Shown here in pieces: positions 1 through 9,856 of a DNA stretch of 64,000 nucleotides. Within the stretch, counting starts at the first letter, position 1. Each line of letters begins with the position of its first letter. The stretch comes from Corythucha ciliata (taxonomy: Eukaryota; Arthropoda; Insecta; Hemiptera; Tingidae): the NCBI GenBank assembly GCA_038030265.1, contig CM075937.1, forward strand, positions 43,070,198 to 43,134,197. The letters are read 5' to 3'. Both the position numbers and the translations under genes were made by a program. Below the pieces are notes generated by a model. It was given only the letters and a program-made list of their open reading frames with translations, was not told the origin of the DNA and made no database searches.

Positions 1-27
1 CGGGGTTTACCCTCCGTTTTACTTTAG

Positions 28-949
28 AAACCAGGCGAGTACGCCCTTTCAGTACATCGAACGGCGACTTCGAAAGAAATGATCCAGCAACTTGGAACTT
101 CCTTCATTTGTTGCCCTGAAGCCATCAAGAGACCCCTGAAAGAGATGCTCGACTTTTCACTGTTGAAGAACGTAACATTTGTTATAATAGCAATTGACAC
201 GTTTCTTTACTATTTTAGCTGCTTCATCCCTTACGTTTACATGACAAGTAGATGACTAAAATATGTTGACCCCACTTCTTGTTAATATTCTTCGGTTTTA
301 ATCAATTAGAAACTTGTCACCAAAAAGGCGTCCATGAATCCACTAGCATTTTATCTATGTCTCTTTTTGGAATCGGAGTCTCAATTTCACGACTATGCGT
401 GGGCCTAGTCTTTATTGCCATTCCTAAAATGTCTCCAATTTATCTGTCGTCTGGAACTATAATTGTCTCGGGTGTGTTTCTTGCTGGAATTTCTTTCACT
501 CTCAACGATGCAGCAATCTTGATATTAGCCTTTGCGGCTGGCTTATTTACTGGTCAGTAGTTTAATGATGTTTGCCAGGCTATTGTGAATAATTTATTTC
601 TACAGGACCTTGGGTACCGCTCAGAAGTGTCCTAGTTGTACATTATCTCGGCCTTGAAAAACTGACGAGTGCCATGGGACTATTATTTGTTGCTCAAGCT
701 TTGGGATGTTTGCTTGGAATTCCATTTGTGGGTACGGTGAACGCTAGCAAGTTGTCAAGAAACGTCGTGATTTCTTTTTTTCGTATTTCAGAATTTGTGA
801 TACACTTATTCGATGAAATTTACTGGAATTTCTACGTAACAGCCATACTGTGGGTTGTAATTGGCATCATTCTAGCTCCGATAGACTTGATTAATGCCAG
901 AAACAGAAAACCAGACAGTCTGAAGGACTCAGCATTGTACAGAAAATAA
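28..949 (+). CDS. SLC16/monocarboxylate-transporter-like MFS protein, 3' end (last four exons)
   Basis: Plasma-membrane major-facilitator transporter of the SLC16 (MCT) type; substrate unknown. The gene begins before the window. Exons by splice sites and frame: 28-247, 310-552, 606-731, 792-949 (stop TAA); all phases join (1, 1, 1). The first exon follows a pyrimidine-rich acceptor ending at 27 and reads ...DFSLLKNVTFVIIAIDTFLYY, matching the start of the MCT C-terminal half (TM7). Exon 2 carries hydrophobic segments with FGIGVSISRLCVG. Exon 3 carries GPWVPLRSVLVVHYLG and LTSAMGLLFVAQALG, very typical of SLC16 TM10-11. The last exon supplies a final membrane segment (VTAILWVVIGIILAP) and a short charged tail. 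The frame is open throughout, so it looks functional. No AATAAA is evident just downstream. The family call is from remembered MCT motifs; the exact subfamily is not determinable. Confidence 0.85.
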
Positions 950-3107
950 CAACAGATTTTGGAGAGCATTTCAAAGTTCTTAATTGTGCCCAGTGATAAA
1001 GGTATCGCTAGAAAAGTAAAAAATTATTTGGCAAATGATTAGGCACCGACTTTTTCTCACAGATCCCCTCCTTCGGAAACATTTTTCTCTGCCAAGCTGA
1101 TTTTGGGTGGAGTCTTGGAAATACTTTGAGCACTTGATGCGCAGTTTTAACTGATGTTCACGTTACAGTGGTCGGCGATTTCGAAGAAGAAGAAGAAGAA
1201 GAAAGAAAAAAAAAAAAATCTATCGTCTTACTATACTTATTTCTTATTACTACAAACAAATAATATTAACATTATACTTGACCTTTTTCTCGTTTTTCAC
1301 CCTACTAATGCATCGTCACCCTGACTTAATGGCTTCCGATTTTTATAATAAAGGCTAGCTCTATCCGTAGCTCCAAAAGCTTGTAGGTGGAGGGCCAGGC
1401 CCAGCTCTCGGAAAGAATTGTGAAGGGGAGTCAACCTCCACACTGCTGAGTTTCCCATCCATAGGAGGCTGTAAAAGTGAGCCCCCCCCCCCTTTCTGAA
1501 AACGGGCAATTTTACCCAGGCAACCTTGCGATTCAGTTCAAGAAACTGTCCATTTGTATTAAAAACTGATCATTTAGAAGTTTTAAGTTCTAGAAACCAG
1601 TGAAAACAAGTCGAAGAAAAAATTGTACCGTGTGTTATTCAACTATAATAAACTCAAAGTGTCATAGCACACAAACCATTAAAGTCATAATGATAAGAGA
1701 CAATTTTATTGTGTATCTGGTAGGAAGAATGATGAAGAAATGTTTTCAAGTTCTCGATATTGTGAAAAAATTAATAATAATTGTATCAAAACATTGTCAT
1801 CATACATCAATGATGGCCACTTTAAGAGGCGATGTCTGCATTGAATTTTTCGCCCGGACGATCTCTTCAAGGTCTCCGTGTCACTCTTGTCCACTTATTT
1901 TACGCTCCCAATAATGACCGTATAATTATAATTTACTAACAGTTGACAGTTGGTGCCGTAAAAATGGTAAAAATCTGACTCAATGCGGCATACAAAAATA
2001 GTCAAACTGACGCTGGCGCTTAGGTCTAAATGGATTACTCCTGTCCTGAAACCGGTAAAATCGACCATTTGTTGCCTTCAAATTGCCTAAACTGACGATT
2101 CGTGCCCTAAAATAGCAAAACTGGCAATCCACGCTCTAAAAATGGCTTGTACTCCAACTGGCATTCATGCTCTGAAAATGGCCAAACTGCGAAGAAAATA
2201 GCGTCTTCAAATGCGTTTTCTCAATTTTATACGCGAATCAGTGATCTTTCTTTGTTTTTTGCATTTATTTTTCATTTCGCCCCTCGAAGTTGCCTTGAAT
2301 TGGAGTTTTCTTCATCTCAGAGGAGCAAAAGTGCCCCAGACGAGCTTTGGTCTCAAACTCCAGGATGTTACCTTCCTAAAGAATAGTTGATCGCCCCTTT
2401 TAGTGCATTTCATTCAAAAAATGCACTATAGGTCTCGCCCTGATGGTCGCACATATGGGTTGTGATACTTTTTTTTCACGTTTCAGAACCCCTAGAACAC
2501 GAATCCGAGGTCGGTTCGATTTGCTATATATATATATGGCCCCTCGCTTGTTAGCACGATCACGGTCGCAATTTTTGACTTAGGGCAACCAAATTTGGTC
2601 TAAAAATCAATAGCGTGAATATCTCGGACGAGTTCGTGATCCAGATGAATCGGTCCACGGGAACGGTGTGAAAGAGGGGTTTGAATTAGTTGAAAATTCG
2701 CTACCGCACGGCTGTTGCTGCAATTGCCCCCAAAATTGACACGAGTAATGAGAAATGAACGCGCTTTCGTATGAGACCCTTGTGAACCAAATCCGTTGAT
2801 ATGCCAGGGGAGTTCTCGGCGGAGGGGAGCTATTAAATTAACGCTATGCCTTACTGGACCACCCATTTACCAAAAAATTTCATTGACACTGAATTTTGAG
2901 CCGTCTCTTTTATTTTATTTGCCTACAGCCTAATAAATATTGAGTAAAAAATCCTGAGGTGGGCCAAAAAGGGAGGAACAAAAAAAAATTAAAAAAAATT
3001 GTTTCGGATTCGCACCCAGGCACTCCGCATTGCGCAATGGTGAAATTGTGACATGCCATTTAACCTAATTTAACTGATCTGAAAATTAACATAACCTGAA
3101 AAAAGTT
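950..3107. other. Intergenic, no gene recognised
   Basis: No credible exon seen. It holds an A/G-rich AAG microsatellite (about 1183-1218), lexicon repeats of the 'AAAATGGCCAAACTGACG' type (about 1955-2200), a short hairpin around 2400-2432 with GTGCATTT/AAATGCAC arms, and a small TA run (about 2527-2537). A segment at 3002-3024 (TTCGGATTCGCACCCAGGC) recurs at 3928-3950. Its complement resembles a tRNA B box, so it may be SINE debris. Confidence 0.6.
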
Positions 3108-3502
3108 TTGTTCCGACAGCAGCCTGTCGGGAAAAGTGCATTTCATTCATGCGACAATCGAGTCAAACCTCATAAGTTAGAACGATATCAATCAATTATG
3201 AATGAAATTTAGGCCGGGATAAAGATTTTAATTGCAAATAACTCCTCTAACAAGAGTCCACCTTCCCATATCGTATAGGCAACCAAACCGACTGTGTTTC
3301 ATTTTCATCATTTTGTTCCCCCTCAGTTGGTGCCAAAAAAAGGGGCCTGCGGTAAAAAGAAACACGATTTTATGATTTTGACTTTCTATACCACGGCCTA
3401 AATGTGATTCATAGTTGATTGATATCGTTCTAACTTATGAGGTTTGACTCGATTGTCGCATGAATGAAATGCACTTTTCCCGACAGGCTGCTGTCGGAAC
3501 AA
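3108..3502. mobile_element. MITE with ~108-bp near-perfect terminal inverted repeats
   Basis: The left arm (3108-3215) and right arm (3391-3502) are near-perfect reverse complements, starting TTGTTCCGACAGCAGCCTGT and running inward through CATTTCATTCATGCGAC to the ATTTAGGCC word. Only a few mismatches are seen near the inner ends. The 175-bp centre has no coding potential. This is the structure of a non-autonomous inverted-repeat element. I could not define a target duplication with confidence. Fragments with the TTCCGACAGG word recur near 34964, so it is probably a family. Confidence 0.85.
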
Positions 3503-4552
3503 TTTTAGCTCTTGAAACCCATTATAAGCCTCACAAATCCAGGAACTGTCGAAAAAGGCTCTTTTTGGACTCATCATTTTTTCTCTGCCGGTGTATTGGT
3601 TCTATCGATCTGAAATTCTCAGGAAATCTTATTCATACTCTCGAGTAAAACTGGTAATTTTTTCAGCCGAATCCGGCGGTAACCAACCGAGATATGCAGG
3701 TTTATTCCTAGGAAGAGGTTAAAAAAAAATCTAAAAGTCTAACGAAAGTCGCTCATAACGCCGGACCCTATTCACGTGACCACAACAAATGTTCACCGAA
3801 GTTGCGCACAGGTACCAGTGTCACACCCAATTTTTTTCAGATTTTTAGAAGTGGTGGGTGTTGTATTTATTTTCGATGTAACTTGAACTTTTCTTCATTT
3901 TTACTGTGAATTAGCGAATTTTCTTAATTTCGGATTCGCACCCAGGCACTTTTTTTTTTTTTTTTTTTTTTCCTTACTTGAGTTTTAGTTACGAAGTAGT
4001 TATTTTTTTTTACACTTTATCTGTGAATTTAGCTATTCTCATCAATTTTAGCCGCTAAGTATCGCTTCAGCCCGTGCGGTGAATTAGCTATTTGTCTCTG
4101 TCAATTTATTTTGTGATTCGTTCCTGTGAATTAACAAATGTTCTCAATTTAACACCCTAAATAGGCATTTTCATTTATTTTAGCCATTTTTATTTATTTT
4201 AGCCGTGAATTAACGTTTTACCTAATTCTAGTCTCTTAGCAAGCCGTAAATGAAAGTTTGTTTTTTTAACCCTATTTTCGCTGCGAATTAACGCATTTTC
4301 CTCCTTGAGCCTTGGATTAGTGGGTTTCTTCTCTTTTTGTCACGAAGTTATCTTCAAAAGCAGAGAGTTGACGTTTTCTCCATTTTAACCGTGAATTAGC
4401 GATTTTGCCCCATTTTAGCTGGGAATTAGCCATTTTCTTCATTTTAGCCGTGAATTCGTGAATTTAGCCGCTTATATCCGTGAATTTCTTAGTTTTTTCC
4501 GCAAATTAGATATTTTCTCATTAATAGCCATGAATTAGCGCTTTTTCTCATG
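3503..4552. repeat. Lexicon repeat A (GTGAATTAGCG / TTTCTCAATTTTAGCC words)
   Basis: From about 3880 to 4550 the DNA is a chain of degenerate units of roughly 30 bp. Each has a 'CGTGAATTAGCG' word followed by a T-rich stretch and 'TCAATTTTAGCC'. Units are not exact tandem copies: spacing and words drift. A poly-T run lies at about 3951-3970. No gene seen. The same family occurs in at least eight other places in this window, in both orientations. Confidence 0.8.
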
Positions 4553-4679
4553 GCGTTTTCCATTCAATGCAATACACTAGTGTGGTGTAAGTTTTCCCAT
4601 CCGTCCTCTCTGAAGTGAAACATATGTTTATCGATAGGGCGCTGCACTACACTTGTGTATTGTGTTGAATGGAAATCGC
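4553..4679. mobile_element. Short MITE, GCGTTTTCCATTC family
   Basis: 127-bp inverted-repeat element. The left end GCGTTTTCCATTCAATGCAA pairs with a right end whose complement reads GCGATTTCCATTCAACACAA; the arms extend about 35 bp through the ACACTAGTGTGGTG word. A related copy with perfect 13-bp ends is at 42258-42395, and one-sided matches lie near 15272. No coding capacity. Target duplication not clear. Confidence 0.75.
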
Positions 4680-4943
4680 TATCTCATTGAACCACGAACC
4701 TGCTATTCTAAATAAGCCAAGAATTTATGTTTAGATACGTAATTTTAGGCGTGAATTAGGCCCGCTTTATCAATTGTTGATTTAGAAATTTAAAGAACTG
4801 ATTTAGAAAAATCATCTGTGAACCATGATGAAAAATGCAATTTATTTGAAAAAACAGTGAATTTTACAAACTAATAACAAAAATACACTAATTTATAACA
4901 AAAATTGTATGGGTTCTTCATCGAAATGCACGACCTTCAACTT

Positions 4944-6029
4944 TCACATTCCCAGCTGAGCAGCTGCTCCATCGCCAAAGCCGAGCTCTGCAGATCTCCA
5001 TTTCTTCCGTGTGCCTCTCAGACACATGCTTGACGCCCGGAGAATTGCCAGCGAGATCCTAGCCCGCATCCAACCTCTTACCGCTGACTGAGGGCGATGC
5101 CACTTATCTGCCAGCCGTTCTCCTAATACCTTGATGAAGACACTCATCTGGGGGGCGAACATTCCATCTGCGGAGCATACAAGTGGCGTGAATGTTGCAT
5201 GTCGATCTTCAGCCACACTGTTGTATTTCCTCATTTTTTCCTGCTCAGTGCTCGACAAAACTGCCGAGACAGACCGGGAGCCGTAAGAGGGGGCGTCAGT
5301 GTCTACGACACGGACGTCAAACAACGCCTCCTTCTGTGGCTCCCAGACCCCCCGGCATGCTAAATCTCCACGCAGTGCTGAAATTGAATTTGAAGCCTCT
5401 CTTATGATTGGCTCCTTCACGCAGTTGCCCCATGCTGTTGCCATCAGTTCACCCAGTACATCCCGGACCTCATTGTGGCGTCTTGTGACCAGGCCTCCTG
5501 TTCTGCAGTCTAACGCGTGTTCCAGTGTGAACTGATTATTGCCACATCCATCACACGTTTTAGGCATCTTGAATGGCTCCCTTTTGTACCTGATGGCGAT
5601 TGCGTCTTTGAACTCGTATGGTGACAGATCGAAATCATGCTTTTGTAAAGGCACGACCGAGAGCCAACCTGAAGCATTATTCTGTGTTTTGGCCTTTATC
5701 GATCTCTCAATGGCTCTCCTTCGGCCTGGGGAGAACAGTGCCAGTGTATGCTCCAATAGAGCGTCCTCCAACTCATTCCTTTTCTGTCTTGCTTCTTTCT
5801 TAGCGGCGATTGACTTTGAGAAATGTTCAGCTGCATTCAACTCCCCACCTGATCTGATGGCTCTTGTCAGTTCCATACTGCATGCCTTCGACGTTTCATA
5901 CGACAATTTGGCCATTCTGACTGGGTCACCTATCGCCAACCCTCCTTTGCAGACCGGCAACGAGAACAAGTCATTTTCTTCTGTTGAAATCGAGGTTGAT
6001 TCGCCAACAATCTTGGGAACAAATTCGGT
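4944..6029 (-). pseudogene. Restriction-like endonuclease domain of the same element
   Basis: Same frame as the RT, directly after the TAG. Numbering from the first Met (5969): a CCHC zinc motif (C139, C142, H151, C155; CDGCG...HALDC), then RHNEVRD (164-170), RGD (200-202) and FDVRVVD (217-223). This order (CCHC finger, then PD-(D/E)xK-like acidic residues) is that of R2-type restriction-like endonucleases, which nick the insertion site for target-primed reverse transcription. The C-terminus (WMRARISLAILRASSMCLRG) matches the conserved tail I recall for this family. It ends with a stop at 4944, about 185 bp from the left inverted repeat. Confidence 0.75.
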
Positions 6030-7214
6030 CTAAATACATTGGCGCAATGGTTCATAGGCCTGATCGGAGCTGTCCAAAACTCTTTGTACAAATGTCCACC
6101 GGTTCTGAAGAGACTTGGTGAAGGCTGCGTAGGCCGACTGTGGCTGAGATTCTCCGGCAGCTGCCAGTTTTCTCACTGAGCTCGTCCAACTGTCAATTTT
6201 TCGCTCGAGATAGAGTTGCTTCCCTTCCTCTGTGCCAATATACCCTCCAAGAAACCGCTGGCCTGTGACTATCTTGATTCCAGTATCTCTAAAAATCCCG
6301 TCGGCTTCGCTTTTATCATCCGTGTGTACCAGTAAGCACGACTTACTACCTTGTGGGAAGTACCCGAAGTGCGGACCCACCTCATTCAGTCTGGCCCACC
6401 AAGTTCTCAGGTTCTGTAGGCCGCCTTGCGCAGAAGAGTCGTCAGCATACCAGCATTGCTGAATTTCTGGATCCCGGAGTGTGTCGATGATTGGCAGCGT
6501 CGAAAGTCCATAGAAGAGCATGGCCAACGGATCCCCTTGGGTGACTCCCTCTCTACTGAGAATTCGCTCTTCTGTGCCACGGAACACCAATTCTGCATGT
6601 CCACGGTAGGTATTGTAGGGGAATCTTGCACAGCGTGGCCATAAGCGGCGAGCCTGCCAAAGGGCCACAATCCGGTTCATTGAGTTAAATGCATTCTTTG
6701 CGTCAACCATTAGCATCCCCCATTTAGAACCTGCCACAGACCATTCCTGAAACAAGGCATCCATTGCCTGCACTCCACCTTCAATCCCAGCACTTAGACC
6801 TCCACAGAGTTGTCTACCTCCACAGGCCTCCGTAACTTCGTCGCCAGCAACTAAGGCCACGCATTTACAGAGGATTCTTCTAAGGCAATCTCCAACACCA
6901 ATCGGTCGCACGCCTGGGCATTTATCGAGAGCCACCATTCTGCTAGCCATTAGTGCTCGAATTGAACTCCATGGGACATCTTCGGCACTAAGCCGGCACG
7001 CCAAAGCAGCCACGGTTTCCCTTAGGCGTATACTCGACCTACCGTGCCTTAATAGGAAGTCAACCCACTGCTCTGCACTTGTCCCATTTGGTCCACCTCC
7101 GCCATGGAGCTTTCTCGCTACTTTCTGCACCAGGTCAGCCGTAATCAGTGGGGGTAGTAACGGAGGTAATTCCTGTCCCTCGGGGAACTCCATTAGACTA
7201 GATTCGGGAATCAA
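6030..7214 (-). pseudogene. Reverse transcriptase domain of the RLE-type element
   Basis: A 394-residue open segment with ordered RT boxes: VRPIGVGDCLRRILCK (about 103-118), DAKNAFNSMN (171-180, the DxxxxF box A), EGVTQGDPLAM (222-232) and WYADDSS (255-261, catalytic YADD), followed by a thumb region ending in SAYAAFTKSLQNRWTFV. This RT type, with its downstream HALDC/RHNEVRD nuclease, resembles proteins abundant in many invertebrates and placed with R2/NeSL/Utopia-type elements. I am recalling the family, not searching. The frame ends at an in-frame TAG (6030-6032), after which the same frame continues into the endonuclease piece. The element therefore carries one frameshift and one nonsense change but is otherwise well preserved, so it died recently. 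Confidence 0.8.
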
Positions 7215-7969
7215 GGGTTCTGGATGTGTTTTTTTTTTAGTTCTTGCATGACTGTTATTCCTTCAGAATCCACTACTGAGTCAGGTTGCAACACAGAGGT
7301 TGTGCCGCTTTCCTCTAACCACTGAACAGCTTCCCGCACTTTCCCTCGTAGCATAAAGTGGTGAAATGTTTTTACTGTCTGATTTTCATTTGGGGTGCCG
7401 CGTTGCTTTCGAATACCTAGTTTCTTGTCTGCATTCAGTGCGTCGGCAATTAGTATGTCAAATTCACCATTTAACCAGAGCTGAGTTCTTCGGGTCAAGA
7501 GAACTCTAATGTCCTTAACTTGCTTCACCATTTTGTCCCTCTGGAGCATTACAGCCAAATAAACAAAGACCCTTTCTGATGGAGCATCATCCGCCCTCAG
7601 CTTTTCAACCTCCTGTGCTAACAAGTCCACAAAACCTGATGATCCTCCCGGTAAGTCATACTTTCTGCCCTGCAACTGAATTACTTTCTTCCATCTTCTA
7701 TCCCAGTTAACATCAGCTCTTTCACCGGGTCCATGAACAAATTGTGACCCATATATACTGGCCAGTTTTTCCTTCCATTCAGTCGTCTGCTCTTCTTGAG
7801 AGTCCTGACTGCCGACAGCCTGATGGTCCTGACTTTCCACTACTGTACGGCAAATCGAGGACCATCTCAGGTGACCGTTCAAGCTTATGAAGTCTCTGCC
7901 ACACCCTCGACATACCACACGGCGAGGCGTTTGATTGAAGATGTCACTTATAGATTCGTCATGAGACAT
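7211..7969 (-). pseudogene. N-terminal part of RLE-type non-LTR reverse transcriptase (zinc-finger region)
   Basis: A 252-residue frame starting at ATG 7969. An N-terminal CCHC-type finger (C20, C23, H33, C40 in CRGCGRDFISLNGHLRWSSI) resembles the nucleic-acid-binding fingers at the start of R2-like proteins. The rest is charged and linker-like. The frame ends a few residues after a run of ten A's (minus strand, about 7229-7238). Adding one A would put it in frame with the reverse-transcriptase piece beginning at 7214. This could be a simple indel or, less likely, a programmed slip. Confidence 0.65.
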
Positions 7970-8269
7970 TATAACATCCTCCGGTTACACTGACGACACC
8001 CCGGTGACCATATTTAACACAACTTTTTGCAAATTCAACAGCAGAATAATTGCCTGCGCCGAAATTCAACCGAAACGCGGTCCGGGACCACTCCCAAATG
8101 TGTTTCCACACCAAATCACTTCCTTTTCAACTCTTTTTACCACTTATTTTCAACTTTTTTGGCAGAGCGATTTTCTTCCTTTGAATGAAATATTGATGAA
8201 ATATTTGAACATGAAACAGATGACTTTTTTAGTCAGCTCTTTAACCAACGATTGATAAAGCGGGCCTTA

Positions 8270-8682
8270 GCCCTTTTTCGCAGAACCATTGGTTAATTAT
8301 TGATTTTTCACTCCGCTATCCTTTAGCATGTTTCGTAAATTTAACCACGAGTTATACTGCTTATTTTTACACTTTATCCGCGATTTTAGTGCTTTTTCTC
8401 AATTTTAGCCGTGGAAGTAACGTTTTACCCCGCGAATTAGCTGTGTATTGTTCTTCATTTTAGCCGCGATTAGGAATTTTCTCGCTTCTGCACGTGAATC
8501 GGAGATTTTTCTCAATAATTTAAGCCGTGAATTAACCATTTATCTTAATTTCAGCCCAAAATTAGCGTTTTTTCAATTTTGGTCCGGATTAAGTTGGCTC
8601 GAATATTACCACTTTCCAAACTTTTATCCGCTTACTTGCCCCAAAAATATCACATAATTGCGCCTTCTCAATTTTGGCCGCC
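8270..8682. repeat. Lexicon repeat A, target of the gypsy insertion
   Basis: Degenerate 30-bp units with ATTTTAGCCGTG / GAATTAGCG words. The gypsy LTR begins at 8683 directly within one such unit (...CAATTTTGGCCGCC). Confidence 0.75.
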
Positions 8683-9053
8683 TGCACCGTAATGATTTTG
8701 ATTTCACTACGAGCACCTAAGGAAGGGAAAATTTGGTAGAAATGATGGGTATGACGTAACCGAATAAAATATTTATATTTGGCGGATTTATAAAAAGGGG
8801 ACAAAACTTAAGCTAGCAAAAAAAAAACAATTTGGTTAAACAATTTACACTTTTATAATCTGACCTCTATGATGACGATCTCAGCTCTTGCTCTCGCTTC
8901 TTCCATGTCCGAAAGTCCTCTCTTCATTTTTTTTTTGCAATTTAATTTTTCTTTCGCCTTTTTCTCGCATCCTCCTGGCGTTGGAGGGGATTAGGGAGGC
9001 GGCCCATACCTCTCCGCTCCACCGTAGGTTTTATTTGCTCGCTTAGCGTTGCA
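8683..9053 (-). repeat. 3' LTR of the gypsy element
   Basis: Starts TGCACCGTAATG and ends TTAGCGTTGCA on the + strand. Identical to the partner LTR except C8971. Purine-rich AGAGGGGGATG on the minus strand just inside (about 9054-9066) fits a polypurine tract. Confidence 0.95.
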
Positions 9054-9856
9054 AACATCCCCCTCTGGGGAAAAGGGGTGCGTCATTGTTGAAGGGCGTT
9101 GTTGCGGACGGATACAGTGTAAGGCGTGCGTCAGCGGCAATGGTTGCAGTCTTTCTTGACTGGGGAAGATTGTGCGTGGTTTGGGGCGTACGACATTGTT
9201 GGCGGGTGTCGTTGTGGATGGCCGACGTTGTGGGCGTTCTTCAGCTTGGTAGGGTTGCTTTCCTCCTTCTGTGGGGAAGGGTAGGTATCGCTGAACGACG
9301 GTGCGTGCGGACGCGGGACGCGTATTAAGCGTGCGTCAGCGGCATTGGTGGCAGTCTTTTTTGACTGGGGAAGACGTGTCGTATTGGGCGTATGACGTTG
9401 TGGGTGGGTGTTGTCGTGGACGGCCGACGTTGTCGGCGGGTGACGTTGTGGACGGGCGAGGATGGCGGCGAGCGTCGACGTGGATTTTTTTTTTTTTTTT
9501 TTTTTTTTTTTCATTTAGTCGCGTATTGATTGTTTTTTTTTTGTTTTTACATTAGTTAAAAATGCGTTTGATCACAGTGACGGATAACTGATAATTTTTG
9601 TTCATTTATTTATTTATAGTGTGTTTTATGTACAATTGAAAAAAGTATTCATTATAACTTATATGTGCATTGACATTTATTTTAATTTATTTTTTTTTAT
9701 TATTTTTTTATTTATTTTAATTTTTGCGAATGTGGACTTTTGCTTGTTATACAAACGATTCTTAGTCTAATTTTTGTATTAAGGTATTTACTCTTTTTTT
9801 TATTTATTTATTTATTTTTTTCTTTCTTTTTTTTTGCTTATTTATTTTTATTTTTT
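9054..9856 (-). repeat. 3' non-coding region of the gypsy element, repeat- and T-rich
   Basis: Between pol and the 3' LTR. About 9075-9480 is GC-rich on this strand and contains imperfect direct repeats (GCGTGCGTCAGCGGCA at 9123 and again at 9330, each followed by a CAGTCTTTYTTGACTGGGGAAGA block). Then come a 29-base T run (about 9484-9512) and a T/A-rich stretch to pol. A minus-strand open frame here (Lys run then repeated QRHPPT) is a product of the repeat, not a convincing gene. Confidence 0.7.

Larger units (their letters stand above)
4759..8266 (-). mobile_element. TIR-bounded element carrying an RLE-type reverse transcriptase gene
   Basis: The left end (4759 inward) and right end (8266 inward) are inverted copies: both begin GGCCCGCTTTATCAAT, followed by GTTG, then share TTAAAGA(A/G)CTGA and a TCATCTGT word over about 55-65 bp with small gaps. 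Each end is abutted by TTA (4756-4758 and 8267-8269), the target duplication expected of PIF/Harbinger elements. The only genes inside are the minus-strand reverse-transcriptase pieces at 4944-7969; no transposase is seen. A poly(A) signal (AATAAA on the minus strand, near 4840) lies between the stop and the left TIR. Either a non-LTR retrotransposon landed inside a MITE, or the RT gene travels as TIR-element cargo. No inner target duplication or 5' truncation was seen. Confidence 0.7.

Noticed and set aside
4944..7969. Site-specific insertion in a U2 snRNA or rRNA gene, as for Utopia or R2
   Set aside because: No recognisable snRNA or rRNA sequence flanks the element; the flanks are TTA plus lexicon repeats.
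9131..9514. Open frame with a lysine run and QRHPPT repeats as a protein gene
   Set aside because: Its start lies in a poly-T/poly-A run and its repetition follows the DNA repeat; it is in the gypsy 3' non-coding region.
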